A stretch of 13,142 bases of DNA, from NCBI GenBank assembly GCA_945957305.1, contig CAMFLN010000017.1, positions 1 to 13,142 on the forward strand, given 5' to 3'. The stretch's first letter is position 1; every line of letters starts with the position of its first letter. This stretch comes from an uncultured Planctomycetaceae bacterium (GTDB taxonomy: Bacteria > Planctomycetota > Planctomycetia > Pirellulales > JACPPG01). The notes below the pieces were generated by a model. The model was not told the origin of the DNA and did not search any database. It was given only the letters and a program-made list of their open reading frames with translations. Of this stretch, positions 1-6,249 are shown in pieces. The position numbers and the translations under genes were made by a program.

Positions 1-20
1 CAGATGTGTATAAGAGACAG
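1..20. other. Illumina Nextera adapter residue (not genomic)
   Basis: The first 20 bases, CAGATGTGTATAAGAGACAG, equal the 3' end of the Nextera/Tn5 read-1 adapter, including the full 19-base transposase mosaic end. They are library-preparation sequence left at a contig end. Genomic sequence starts at about base 21, inside a gene on the minus strand. The match to the adapter is from established knowledge and the identity is seen directly. Confidence 0.96.
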
Positions 21-223
21 GCCGTTCCCAACCCGGCCCAAACAGCGTAGGCCACTCCGACGGGAATTCCTTTCAAGGCGAGCGTGAGCAACGTCAGGCT
101 CAGGCCGTACAAGCCGAACATCAAGAGCGAGATCAGCGGCTTGGTCAGACCGTTCGACAGCTTCATGCAGGTGGTTCCTGCCACTTCGCAACCGATGGCC
201 AGCAGCAGATAGACCCAACTCAT
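21..223 (-). CDS. SMR-family small multidrug transporter (EmrE/Qac type), 3' end missing
   Basis: Reading minus from the ATG at 223-221 gives 67 codons before the adapter. The protein begins MSWVYLLLAIGCEVAGTTCM and includes a later GVAYAVWAGLG stretch. These match the first two membrane helices of small multidrug resistance proteins: Glu13 in CEVAGTT corresponds to the proton/substrate-binding Glu14 of EmrE, and Tyr59, Trp62 and Gly64 correspond to EmrE Tyr60, Trp63 and Gly65. The EVxGTTxMK form resembles Qac/EmrE members more than guanidinium exporters, which carry EVVWAxALK, so export of cationic toxic compounds by a dimeric inner-membrane antiporter is inferred. Family members are about 105-110 residues, so roughly 40 residues with helices 3 and 4 are lost at the contig end. 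A GAGGA ribosome-binding site lies about 9 bases before the ATG. The gene is downstream of the glycosyltransferase on the same strand, with a 188-base gap. Confidence 0.88.
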
Positions 224-339
224 GGGCAAATTCCTCAAGGGCAAAGTACACGATCGCGAGCGGTTTCTGCGGCGCGGCAGACGTTCACCTTACCCGCGAC
301 CAATCTCTGAGCGCACGCCGAGCATCCCCCACTCAACGG

Positions 340-360
340 CCTGCGTTTAGTAAGCGCAGG
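340..360 (-). repeat. Perfect 6-bp stem hairpin between the glycosyltransferase and the SMR gene
   Basis: CCTGCG (340-345) and CGCAGG (355-360) are perfect inverted repeats around a 9-base loop. No T tract follows on either strand, so this is not a typical intrinsic terminator. It lies in the 188-base gap between two minus-strand genes and could be an mRNA stem or a regulator site. I saw no guanidine riboswitch motif in this gap, although SMR genes sometimes have one. Confidence 0.4.
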
Positions 361-411
361 AAAGAGAGGACGCACGCTCCCCAGTGTACCGCGAAATGGG
401 TCGGCACGTTC

Positions 412-1908
412 TCAGCCGGTCGTCAGCGACTGTGTGCCCGACGCTGATGCCCCGGCCGGATGCGCGAGGCGGAGTTTAATCTTCGGAGCGGGCACGGAGC
501 TTTCGTAGACCTGCCCCACGCGGCCGCCGATGGCGACGAGTGTTACGCCCGTGGCGTACCAGATCGCGGTGCCGAGACCCAAGAGTCCGATGCGGCCGGT
601 GATCGATAGACCGAGGTAGTGTGCGGTCACGAGCGCCGGCGGCACCCAAGCCATCCATCGCGCCGCGCGCGGCATGTCGCGCGACAGCAGCCACAATGGC
701 AACAGCAAAACACCCGGCACCATTTCGGTGTGATAAAAACCGCGACTGATGGGCGAGACGACGAGCGCCGCCGTACAGGCCATGCCGATCGTGGCCGCTT
801 GCCCCAACGCGTCGCCGCGCCATACCGCGAGCAAGCCCGCAACAATCAGCAACAACGCCGCGGCCCCCCGGGCCAGCAGCAATACGTGTCCGACTTGCGG
901 GTCATCCATGACCATCGGCGGGGCGCCGCGCCACTCGCTGTCGATCAAGCGATCGTCGGCGCCACCTAGAAATTCGTAGCCGATGAAATCTCCCAGGCGA
1001 ATAACGGCGTTCGAAAAGCTCTGATTGCGGATCGAGCGGGTGTTGCCCGTCTTGTCCGATTCGAAGTGGTCGTTGGCCTTGGTCAACTTGTCGTTGTAGA
1101 ACCGCTCGAGATAGCCCAGGTTCGCCTGCCAGCCGACCAGCAACGCAGGCACGACGAGCAACAGCGCAAAGGCTCCGCACGCGACACCGCCACCGACGGC
1201 AATGGCTCGCGGTGCGGCCTGCCGGTCCTCGGCCCGGTGCACAAGCATCCGCGCCGCGAGCATGGTCATTACAAAACCCACGGGCATAGCTGGCGTGACC
1301 TTCAACACGACGGCACTCGCCATTGCCACACCCCCGGCAAACCATGCCTGCCAGGCGGTTCCCAACAAGCTCAAGCGAATTCCCAGCAACACGAGGTACA
1401 ACTTCAGCACATCAACCTGCCCGCGCTGCAGGCAGTTCATGATCGGCAGCACGACTGTTGCCAGGCCGGCCCAGGCAATCCAGCGGGGGAACCCGGCATC
1501 CCCCGGATTGAAACCGGCCAGCGCTGCAAATCGTAGGAACAGCTGTCGGCATTCGCAGAAGAGGCCCCAGACCACCGCCACGCTGACAAAGAACCAGATC
1601 GTGACCTGGAGTCGCGAATCGAGCCTATCGAGCGGCGAGACCAGCAGCGCAAACAGCGGAGGGTAGCAGTATCCCCAGCCGCGAATGTTGGTGACCTCAT
1701 ACGGATCGCGCCCGTCGAAGAAGGCCCCGCCGGCAATCGTGTAGGCCGTGAAATCGGTCTTATGCACGCTGGGGCGCTGCGGATCGATGCGACCCCGCCG
1801 CTGCACATCGAGTGCGCACCAGGCGACCCGCGCCAGGCCCAGCGCCAGATAAAGCGGCCATCGCGGGCGCGCTGAAACGTAAGCCGATTCTGAATAGGCC
1901 TGACTCAT
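412..1908 (-). CDS. GT87/DUF2029-type membrane glycosyltransferase
   Basis: The 498-residue protein is strongly hydrophobic, with about ten to twelve membrane segments (for example near residues 103-120, 188-210, 236-260, 340-362 and 441-462). It has the layout of polyprenol-phosphate-sugar dependent glycosyltransferases of family GT87, the PimE-like DUF2029 group. Asp52 in KTDFTAY sits at the end of the first periplasmic loop start, where this family has its catalytic Asp. FFDGRDPYE (63-71), YPPLFALL (82-89), QRGQVDVL (161-168), LKVTPAM (202-208) and RNQSFSNAV (294-302) are the usual conserved patches. By family it would transfer a sugar from a lipid-phosphate donor on the outer face of the cytoplasmic membrane; the acceptor cannot be told. 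The ATG at 1908 is supported by an AAAGGA site (1917-1922) 8 bases upstream. It is divergent from the YhaM-like gene and has no obvious pathway partner in view. Confidence 0.82.
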   Translation of the reverse strand: MSQAYSESAYVSARPRWPLYLALGLARVAWCALDVQRRGRIDPQRPSVHKTDFTAYTIAGGAFFDGRDPYEVTNIRGWGYCYPPLFALLVSPLDRLDSRLQVTIWFFVSVAVVWGLFCECRQLFLRFAALAGFNPGDAGFPRWIAWAGLATVVLPIMNCLQRGQVDVLKLYLVLLGIRLSLLGTAWQAWFAGGVAMASAVVLKVTPAMPVGFVMTMLAARMLVHRAEDRQAAPRAIAVGGGVACGAFALLLVVPALLVGWQANLGYLERFYNDKLTKANDHFESDKTGNTRSIRNQSFSNAVIRLGDFIGYEFLGGADDRLIDSEWRGAPPMVMDDPQVGHVLLLARGAAALLLIVAGLLAVWRGDALGQAATIGMACTAALVVSPISRGFYHTEMVPGVLLLPLWLLSRDMPRAARWMAWVPPALVTAHYLGLSITGRIGLLGLGTAIWYATGVTLVAIGGRVGQVYESSVPAPKIKLRLAHPAGASASGTQSLTTG

Positions 1909-1974
1909 GGGTCGAATCCTTTCTTCCCGTGCGCATGGCGAAAACTGCCAGCAGATCCTCCGGCAGGGAGCGGG

Positions 1975-2004
1975 ATTGTAGTGGAAACCCGTTGATCGTT
2001 GCCA
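1975..2004 (-). promoter_or_regulatory. Putative promoter of the GT87 gene
   Basis: On the minus strand, TGGCAA (2004-1999) is followed after 18 bases by TACAAT (1980-1975). Transcription would start near 1968, giving a leader of about 60 bases before the ATG at 1908. This is a call from consensus only. Confidence 0.4.
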
Positions 2005-2083
2005 GACAGTGTTGGCCGGTCGCCGGAGAAAAGGGGGCTGCTATCACCGACCTGCCGGCTGGAATTCGATCGGGCGCCGACCC

Positions 2084-2112
2084 TTGTGGGCAAATTGGCA
2101 GGGTCCTAGAAT
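2084..2112 (+). promoter_or_regulatory. Putative promoter of the YhaM-like nuclease gene
   Basis: TTGTGG (2084-2089) and TAGAAT (2107-2112) are separated by 17 bases. Transcription would start near 2119, leaving an untranslated leader of about 190 bases before the ATG at 2309. The divergent region 1909-2308 otherwise shows no gene I can support. Confidence 0.38.
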
Positions 2113-2308
2113 CGGATTTTCGGCGGTCCACAACTGGCTGAGCCTCGCGGCGCCGCACGTTGTAGCTTCCATCCCCTTTTGAGCCCACGAACGAAGCCTT
2201 TCGCGGCGTGGTTGAGAATTCCTGCGATGGTCTGCCTGCGGACCGTTGCCCGTCTCTCCCCTCCGCGGTCGTTGTCGTCCCGATTCGGCGCTCTTAGAAA
2301 GCCAGCGA

Positions 2309-3310
2309 ATGCCCAGGCGATTTGTCAACCAGTTAGGACACCAGGAAGCGGTCGATCAGATTTTCCTGGCGTCGCAGAAGCAGCTGCGCCCCAACCGCAA
2401 CGGCAACTTGTACCTGCAGGTCGAATTGTCTGATCGTACTGGCTCGATCAGCGCGCGGATGTGGAACGCGACGGATTCGGACTATCGCAATTTCGACGAC
2501 GGTGATTTCGTCCGCGTCGAAGGGACGACCCAGCTTTACCAGGGTGCCCTGCAACTGATCGCGGCCAACATTTGCAAGGCCCGCTTCGAAGAAGTCGACC
2601 CCGCGGATTTCATGCCGCTCACGCCGGCCGAGATCGATCGGCTGGCCGTGCGTCTGGGCGAGCTGCTGCGCTCGATGTCGAACCCGCAGTTGGTCAACCT
2701 GGCCGAATGCTTCCTGATGGACGACGACTTCATGAAGCGATTCATGCGGTCCCCGGCCGGCGTCAAGAATCATCACGCCTACATCGGCGGATTGCTGGAA
2801 CACGTCGTGAACCTAATGGAGGTCGTCAATCGCGTCGCCGAGCTCTATCCCGCGATCGATCCCGATTTGATGTTGATGGGCGCCTTCCTGCACGACATGG
2901 GCAAGGTCGCCGAGCTGAACTACGACCGCGGGTTTAGCTACTCTGACGAGGGGCAGCTGATCGGCCACGTCGTTATGGCTGTGAGCATGTTGGAACGCAA
3001 GGTCGCCGAGGCCGAGAAGCTCTCAGGCGAGCCGATCTCGGAAGAGACCGTGCTTCGTCTCAAGCACATCATTGTTAGTCACCATGGCCAATATGAGTAC
3101 GGCAGCCCGAAGTTGCCGATGACGCTCGAAGCCGTGGCTTTGCATCACCTCGATAATCTCGACGCCAAGATTCACAGTTTTCATCAGCAGATGCGCGACG
3201 ATCCGAACGTCGAGAGCGCTTGGACCCACTACAACCAGAGCCTCGGCCGGAAGCTGTTCAAAGGGCAGAATTTCACCGCCGATCCACGCTCGCTGGCCAA
3301 CGCTGAATAG
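2309..3310 (+). CDS. yhaM: YhaM-family 3'-5' exoribonuclease (OB fold + HD domain)
   Basis: From the ATG at 2309 the product is 333 residues, close to the roughly 310-330 usual for YhaM. The frame stays open upstream to a TTG at 2246, but those 21 residues look unlike protein and MPRRFVNQLG reads as a natural start. Residues about 14-95 form an OB-fold nucleic-acid binding domain with GNLYLQVELSDRTG and a following VRVEGTTQLYQGALQL. Residues about 150-300 are an HD phosphohydrolase domain: NHHAYIGGLLEH (His165), AFLHDMGK (His195-Asp196), VSHHGQYEYG (His258, His259) and Asp282 in HHLDNLDAK would bind the metals. The family degrades single-stranded RNA (and DNA in some members) from the 3' end in the cytoplasm. 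RNase R follows 240 bases downstream on the same strand, so two 3'-5' exonucleases sit side by side. The ribosome-binding site is weak (AGAAAG about 10 bases upstream). Confidence 0.88.
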   Translation: MPRRFVNQLGHQEAVDQIFLASQKQLRPNRNGNLYLQVELSDRTGSISARMWNATDSDYRNFDDGDFVRVEGTTQLYQGALQLIAANICKARFEEVDPADFMPLTPAEIDRLAVRLGELLRSMSNPQLVNLAECFLMDDDFMKRFMRSPAGVKNHHAYIGGLLEHVVNLMEVVNRVAELYPAIDPDLMLMGAFLHDMGKVAELNYDRGFSYSDEGQLIGHVVMAVSMLERKVAEAEKLSGEPISEETVLRLKHIIVSHHGQYEYGSPKLPMTLEAVALHHLDNLDAKIHSFHQQMRDDPNVESAWTHYNQSLGRKLFKGQNFTADPRSLANAE

Positions 3311-3424
3311 GGGCGCAGAAAACGCCTCGCGTGATACCGACAGCCTACGGTACGCAGCGCCGCAGGCTGCCTGGTGATCTGATCCCCAGGGGACTGTTTT
3401 GGGGTGTCCGCGCTCGATTTTACC

Positions 3425-3456
3425 GGCAAAAACGCGAATCTGCCGCGGTTTTTGCC
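3425..3456 (+). promoter_or_regulatory. Long hairpin in the rnr leader
   Basis: GGCAAAAAC (3425-3433) and GTTTTTGCC (3448-3456) are perfect 9-bp inverted repeats. The stem extends by GCG/CGC across a single bulged base, for about 12 pairs around a short loop. No T tract follows directly. It lies 95-126 bases before the rnr start and could be a 3' stabiliser of the upstream yhaM message or a 5' structure of rnr mRNA. Confidence 0.5.
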
Positions 3457-3458
3457 TG

Positions 3459-3475
3459 TGCGCCCCCGGTGCGCA
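3459..3475 (+). promoter_or_regulatory. Second hairpin in the rnr leader
   Basis: TGCGC (3459-3463) and GCGCA (3471-3475) pair around a 7-base loop, only two bases after the long hairpin. Together they make a tandem stem-loop in the yhaM-rnr gap. Confidence 0.35.
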
Positions 3476-3484
3476 GTAAGCTAC

Positions 3485-3529
3485 TACAGGCCCGCGCCCA
3501 CGGAGGACCGGTGCCCTGTAAGTTTTTTT
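3485..3529 (+). terminator. Hairpin plus T7 tract: terminator of yhaM or attenuator of rnr
   Basis: TACAGG (3485-3490) pairs with CCTGTA (3515-3520). The enclosed bases can form an inner stem (CACGG with CC-GTG). AG and then seven T (3523-3529) follow, as in an intrinsic terminator. The 6-bp outer stem is modest and the long interior makes this uncertain. The position, 22 bases before the rnr ATG, means it would either end the yhaM transcript or regulate read-through into rnr. Confidence 0.4.
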
Positions 3530-3531
3530 GA
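3511..3531 (+). CDS. Possible six-codon leader peptide before rnr
   Basis: A GGAGG site (3502-3506) lies 4 bases before GTG CCC TGT AAG TTT TTT TGA, which would encode M-P-C-K-F-F. The frame runs through the downstream arm of the hairpin at 3485-3520 and ends in its T tract, so translating it would disrupt that hairpin. Such a short frame with a short spacer can arise by chance, and expression is pure inference. Confidence 0.18.
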   Translation: MPCKFF

Positions 3532-3550
3532 AGGAATCACATCCCACCTC

Positions 3551-5842
3551 ATGGCACACGAAGAGCCTGGAGATCTTGGACAGGCGATCCTCGATCTCGT
3601 CAACCGGCCAGATTATCGGCCGATGAAACCTAAGCTGATCGCCAAGCGTCTGCATCTCTCGCAAGACGAAGTCTCTGACCTGAAACGCGCGATCAAGAAG
3701 CTCGTCAAGCGCGGTCAACTCGTCTACGGTTCGAATCACCTGATCGGTCCCGGCAGCGGCGCCGCCGTCGCCGCGACGCCCCGACTCACGGGAGTCTTCC
3801 GTCGCGCCGCGGGCGGGTTCGGTTTCGTCCGACCGGCCGGCGCGGGCGCCGCGCACACGCGCGAGCAAGACATTTACATCGCCGCCGAAGAGGCCGGCGA
3901 CGCCGCCAGCGGTGACACGGTGCTGGTGAAACTACTGAAGGACCGCGGACGCTTCCGCAACCCTCGCGGCGCGATCGTCGAAATCCTCGAACGCGAAACC
4001 AACCAGTTCGTCGGCACGTATTTCGAGACCAGCGGCCTGGGCATGGTGCAAATCGACGGCACGCTGTTCTCGCAGGCGATCTCGGTCGGTGACCCCGGCG
4101 CGAAGAACGCTCAGCCAGGGGACAAAGTCGTCATCGACATGGTCCGCTTCCCGTCGCACACGCACGACGGCGAAGGGGTCATCACCGAAGTGCTCGGCCC
4201 GCGCGGCGAGCCTGGCGTCGACACGATGTCGATCATTCGCGAGTTCAATCTGCCCGAGCATTTTGCCGACGACGTACACGAAGCGGCCAGCGCCGAAGCG
4301 GAAACGTTCGACGAGTCGATTCAGCCCGGCCGCCGTGACATGACGGCCGAAGTCGTGGTGACGATCGACCCGGTCGATGCCCGCGATTTCGACGATGCCA
4401 TTTCGCTGGTGCGGCTGGAGAATGGGCATTGGCTGTTGGGCGTGCACATTGCCGACGTATCGCACTTCGTGCGGCCCGGCACGGCGCTCGACCGCGAAGC
4501 CTACAAGCGCGCCACCAGCGTCTACTTGCCTGATCGCGTGCTGCCGATGCTGCCCGAGGTGATCTCGAACGGCCTAGCCAGCCTGCAGCCGAATCGGGTG
4601 CGTTACACCAAAACGGCGATGATCGAATTCACGGCCGATGGGGCTCGCGTGGCGGTCGACTTGCATTCGGCCGCGATCCGCAGCCGGCACCGCTTTACGT
4701 ACGAAGAGATCGACGAATATCTCGACAATCCACATCCCTGGAAAGCGAAGCTCACGCCCGAGGTCTTCGACCTGGTCGGGCGGATGCACGAGCTGGCGAT
4801 GATGTTGCGGGCGCGGCGCTTCAAGCGAGGCTCGCTGGAACTGTCGCTGGACGAAGTAAAAGTCGACCTCGACAATCATGGCCGTGTTATCGGCGCTCAC
4901 AAGGTGCAAAACACCGAAAGTCACCAGATCATCGAAGAGTTTATGCTGGCCGCGAACGAAGCCGTGGCCGATACCCTGGCCGAGGCCGATCTGCATTTCC
5001 TGCGACGTGTGCACCATTCGCCCGACCCGCGGCGTTTGAAAGCTCTCACCGATTTTGTCAAAGAGCTGGGCTATCAGACCGACAGCCTGGAAAGCCGGTT
5101 TGAAATTCAACGCCTGCTGGCCGAAGTGGGGGATAAGCCCGAGCGCCAGGCAGTGAACTATGCGATCCTGCGCAGTTTGGCTCAGGCCGTGTACAGTCCC
5201 GAGGAGGAAGGACACTACGCCCTGGCGAGCGATTGTTACTGCCACTTCACATCGCCGATTCGCCGCTACCCGGACCTGACGATTCATCGCCTGGTCGATG
5301 GTCTGATCAAGAACAAGAAGCCGCGCAACGATCTGACCGAACTGGTAGTCGTCGGGCAGCATTGCTCGGATCGCGAGCGTCGCGCCGAGGCCGCTGAGCG
5401 CGAGCTGACCAAGACCAAGCTGCTGGCGTACCTGGGGGAACACATCGGCGACGAGATGGACGCCGTCGTGACGGGGGTCGAGGAATACGGGCTCTTTGCG
5501 CAAGGAATCGAGCTGCCGGCCGAAGGGTTGATTCACGTCAGCTCGCTGGCCGACGACTACTACAGCTTCGACCGCCGCACACACAGCCTCACGGGACGCC
5601 GCTCGGGCAACAGCTTCCGTCTGGGCGATGTGATCCGCGTGGCCGTGGCGCGCGTCGACTGTGACCGCCGCGAGCTGGACCTGCGCATCGTGACACGCGG
5701 CGGGCGCGGACCAATCGTGGAACGCCCCAAGCGCGAGGGGACCCGTTTCGTCGTTCGCGGCAAACCGGGCAAGTCGGCCGGTAAAAAATCAGGCCCCACG
5801 GGCAAGCCGAAAGACAAGAAGCGCGGGAAGAAGCGACGGTAG
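3551..5842 (+). CDS. rnr: Ribonuclease R (RNB-family 3'-5' exoribonuclease)
   Basis: From the ATG at 3551 the product is 763 residues. The frame is open back to a GTG at 3404, but those 49 residues read through the leader hairpins and are unlike the family, so the later start was chosen. GAAGGAA (3530-3536) is the nearest ribosome site, at a long 14-base spacing. Order of domains: an N-terminal winged helix (about 10-65); cold-shock/OB domains (about 75-225); the RNB catalytic domain (about 265-590) with IDPVDARDFDDAI holding the metal-binding Asp273, Asp279, Asp281 and Asp282 (the DARDFDD cluster of E. coli RNase R); an S1 domain (about 633-714); and a Lys/Arg-rich tail (about 730-763). It is a processive enzyme that degrades structured RNA from a single-stranded 3' overhang, acting in mRNA and rRNA turnover. 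The last 68 bases are repeated about 354 bases downstream. Confidence 0.95.
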   Translation: MAHEEPGDLGQAILDLVNRPDYRPMKPKLIAKRLHLSQDEVSDLKRAIKKLVKRGQLVYGSNHLIGPGSGAAVAATPRLTGVFRRAAGGFGFVRPAGAGAAHTREQDIYIAAEEAGDAASGDTVLVKLLKDRGRFRNPRGAIVEILERETNQFVGTYFETSGLGMVQIDGTLFSQAISVGDPGAKNAQPGDKVVIDMVRFPSHTHDGEGVITEVLGPRGEPGVDTMSIIREFNLPEHFADDVHEAASAEAETFDESIQPGRRDMTAEVVVTIDPVDARDFDDAISLVRLENGHWLLGVHIADVSHFVRPGTALDREAYKRATSVYLPDRVLPMLPEVISNGLASLQPNRVRYTKTAMIEFTADGARVAVDLHSAAIRSRHRFTYEEIDEYLDNPHPWKAKLTPEVFDLVGRMHELAMMLRARRFKRGSLELSLDEVKVDLDNHGRVIGAHKVQNTESHQIIEEFMLAANEAVADTLAEADLHFLRRVHHSPDPRRLKALTDFVKELGYQTDSLESRFEIQRLLAEVGDKPERQAVNYAILRSLAQAVYSPEEEGHYALASDCYCHFTSPIRRYPDLTIHRLVDGLIKNKKPRNDLTELVVVGQHCSDRERRAEAAERELTKTKLLAYLGEHIGDEMDAVVTGVEEYGLFAQGIELPAEGLIHVSSLADDYYSFDRRTHSLTGRRSGNSFRLGDVIRVAVARVDCDRRELDLRIVTRGGRGPIVERPKREGTRFVVRGKPGKSAGKKSGPTGKPKDKKRGKKRR
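5774..5841 (+). repeat. Direct repeat, copy 1 (3' end of rnr)
   Basis: These 68 bases encode the basic RNase R tail S-A-G-K-K-S-G-P-T-G-K-P... up to the stop codon. They recur at 6128-6195 with five substitutions and no gaps. The unit repeats as DNA, not just as low-complexity protein, since synonymous positions also match. Confidence 0.93.
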
Positions 5843-5871
5843 GAGTCGGAAGTCGCCGATGTGCCAGGCCG

Positions 5872-6240
5872 ATGCTCGCGCGTTACGATACGGGCATAGA
5901 GGCCACCGACCTTCTTGTATTTGATGCCTCTCAAATTCAGGTGGGGCTCGTCGTGCCGACTCGCTGTGACGTTTGTGGCTTGGAATCGAACGTCGACAGC
6001 GCCTTCATTCGTTCTCGGACGGCACAGGGACGTGCATCGATTAGTTGCCCCGCCTGTGCCGCGGCTTGGCATGTGCAGCTGCACAAGGCTCGGCTCGTGG
6101 CGATACCGGTCTTACTGACCATCGGCATCGGCCGGAAAAAAACCAGGCCCCACCGGCAAGCCGAAAGACAAGAGGCGCGGGAAGAAGTGACGGTAACGTC
6201 GTACTGTCGAAGGGATGCTGGGCGTTTGCTCGCGGCGTAG
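5872..6240 (+). CDS. Small hypothetical protein with CxxC-23-CxxC cysteines (uncertain)
   Basis: A 122-codon ATG frame lies between rnr and the frameshifted gene. Cys32, Cys35, Cys59 and Cys62 (TRCDVCGLES and SCPACAAAWH) have the spacing of a zinc ribbon. Residues 1-85 have a fair share of G/C at third codon positions, compatible with coding. From about residue 86 the frame runs out of phase through the second copy of the rnr tail, giving a Lys/Arg/Glu-rich end that is unlikely to be original. No ribosome-binding site is visible. It may be a real small protein, a damaged fragment whose end was replaced by the repeat, or chance. I do not recognise it. Confidence 0.35.
   Translation: MLARYDTGIEATDLLVFDASQIQVGLVVPTRCDVCGLESNVDSAFIRSRTAQGRASISCPACAAAWHVQLHKARLVAIPVLLTIGIGRKKTRPHRQAERQEAREEVTVTSYCRRDAGRLLAA
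6128..6195 (+). repeat. Direct repeat, copy 2 (degenerate rnr 3' end)
   Basis: The copy is 63 of 68 bases identical to 5774-5841. Translated in the rnr phase it reads SAGKKPGPTGKPKDKRRGKK and then TGA. Two of the five changes are synonymous, two are S-to-P and K-to-R, and one turns the penultimate Arg codon CGA into TGA. The coding pattern is preserved although a stop at 6116-6118 leaves it without a gene. It marks a duplication or insertion event at the end of rnr. Confidence 0.93.
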
Positions 6241-6249
6241 AATAAGGGG

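Noticed and set aside
224..411. Guanidine riboswitch before the SMR gene
   Set aside because: Only a simple 6-bp hairpin is visible. The loop motifs of the guanidine classes are not seen, and the transporter looks Qac-type.
412..1908. Several plus-strand frames within the GT87 gene as separate genes
   Set aside because: They are His/Arg/Gln-rich antisense shadows. The minus-strand protein has clear membrane segments and GT87 motifs.
2246..2308. TTG start 21 codons upstream in the YhaM-like gene
   Set aside because: The extension reads as low-quality Arg/Ser/Pro sequence. The family start matches the ATG at 2309.
3404..3550. N-terminal extension of RNase R from a GTG at 3404 (49 extra residues)
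   Set aside because: The extra residues are translated from the leader hairpins and T tract, have no protein-like pattern, and precede the usual winged-helix start. The ATG at 3551 fits the family.
3023..3868. Long minus-strand frame (281 codons) across the yhaM-rnr boundary
   Set aside because: It is antisense to two well-supported genes and has Arg/Gly/Ala-rich, shadow-like composition.
4574..5584. Minus-strand frame of 336 codons inside rnr
   Set aside because: It is a mirror of the rnr coding frame in high-GC DNA. No family pattern is seen and the RNase R motifs on the plus strand are unambiguous.
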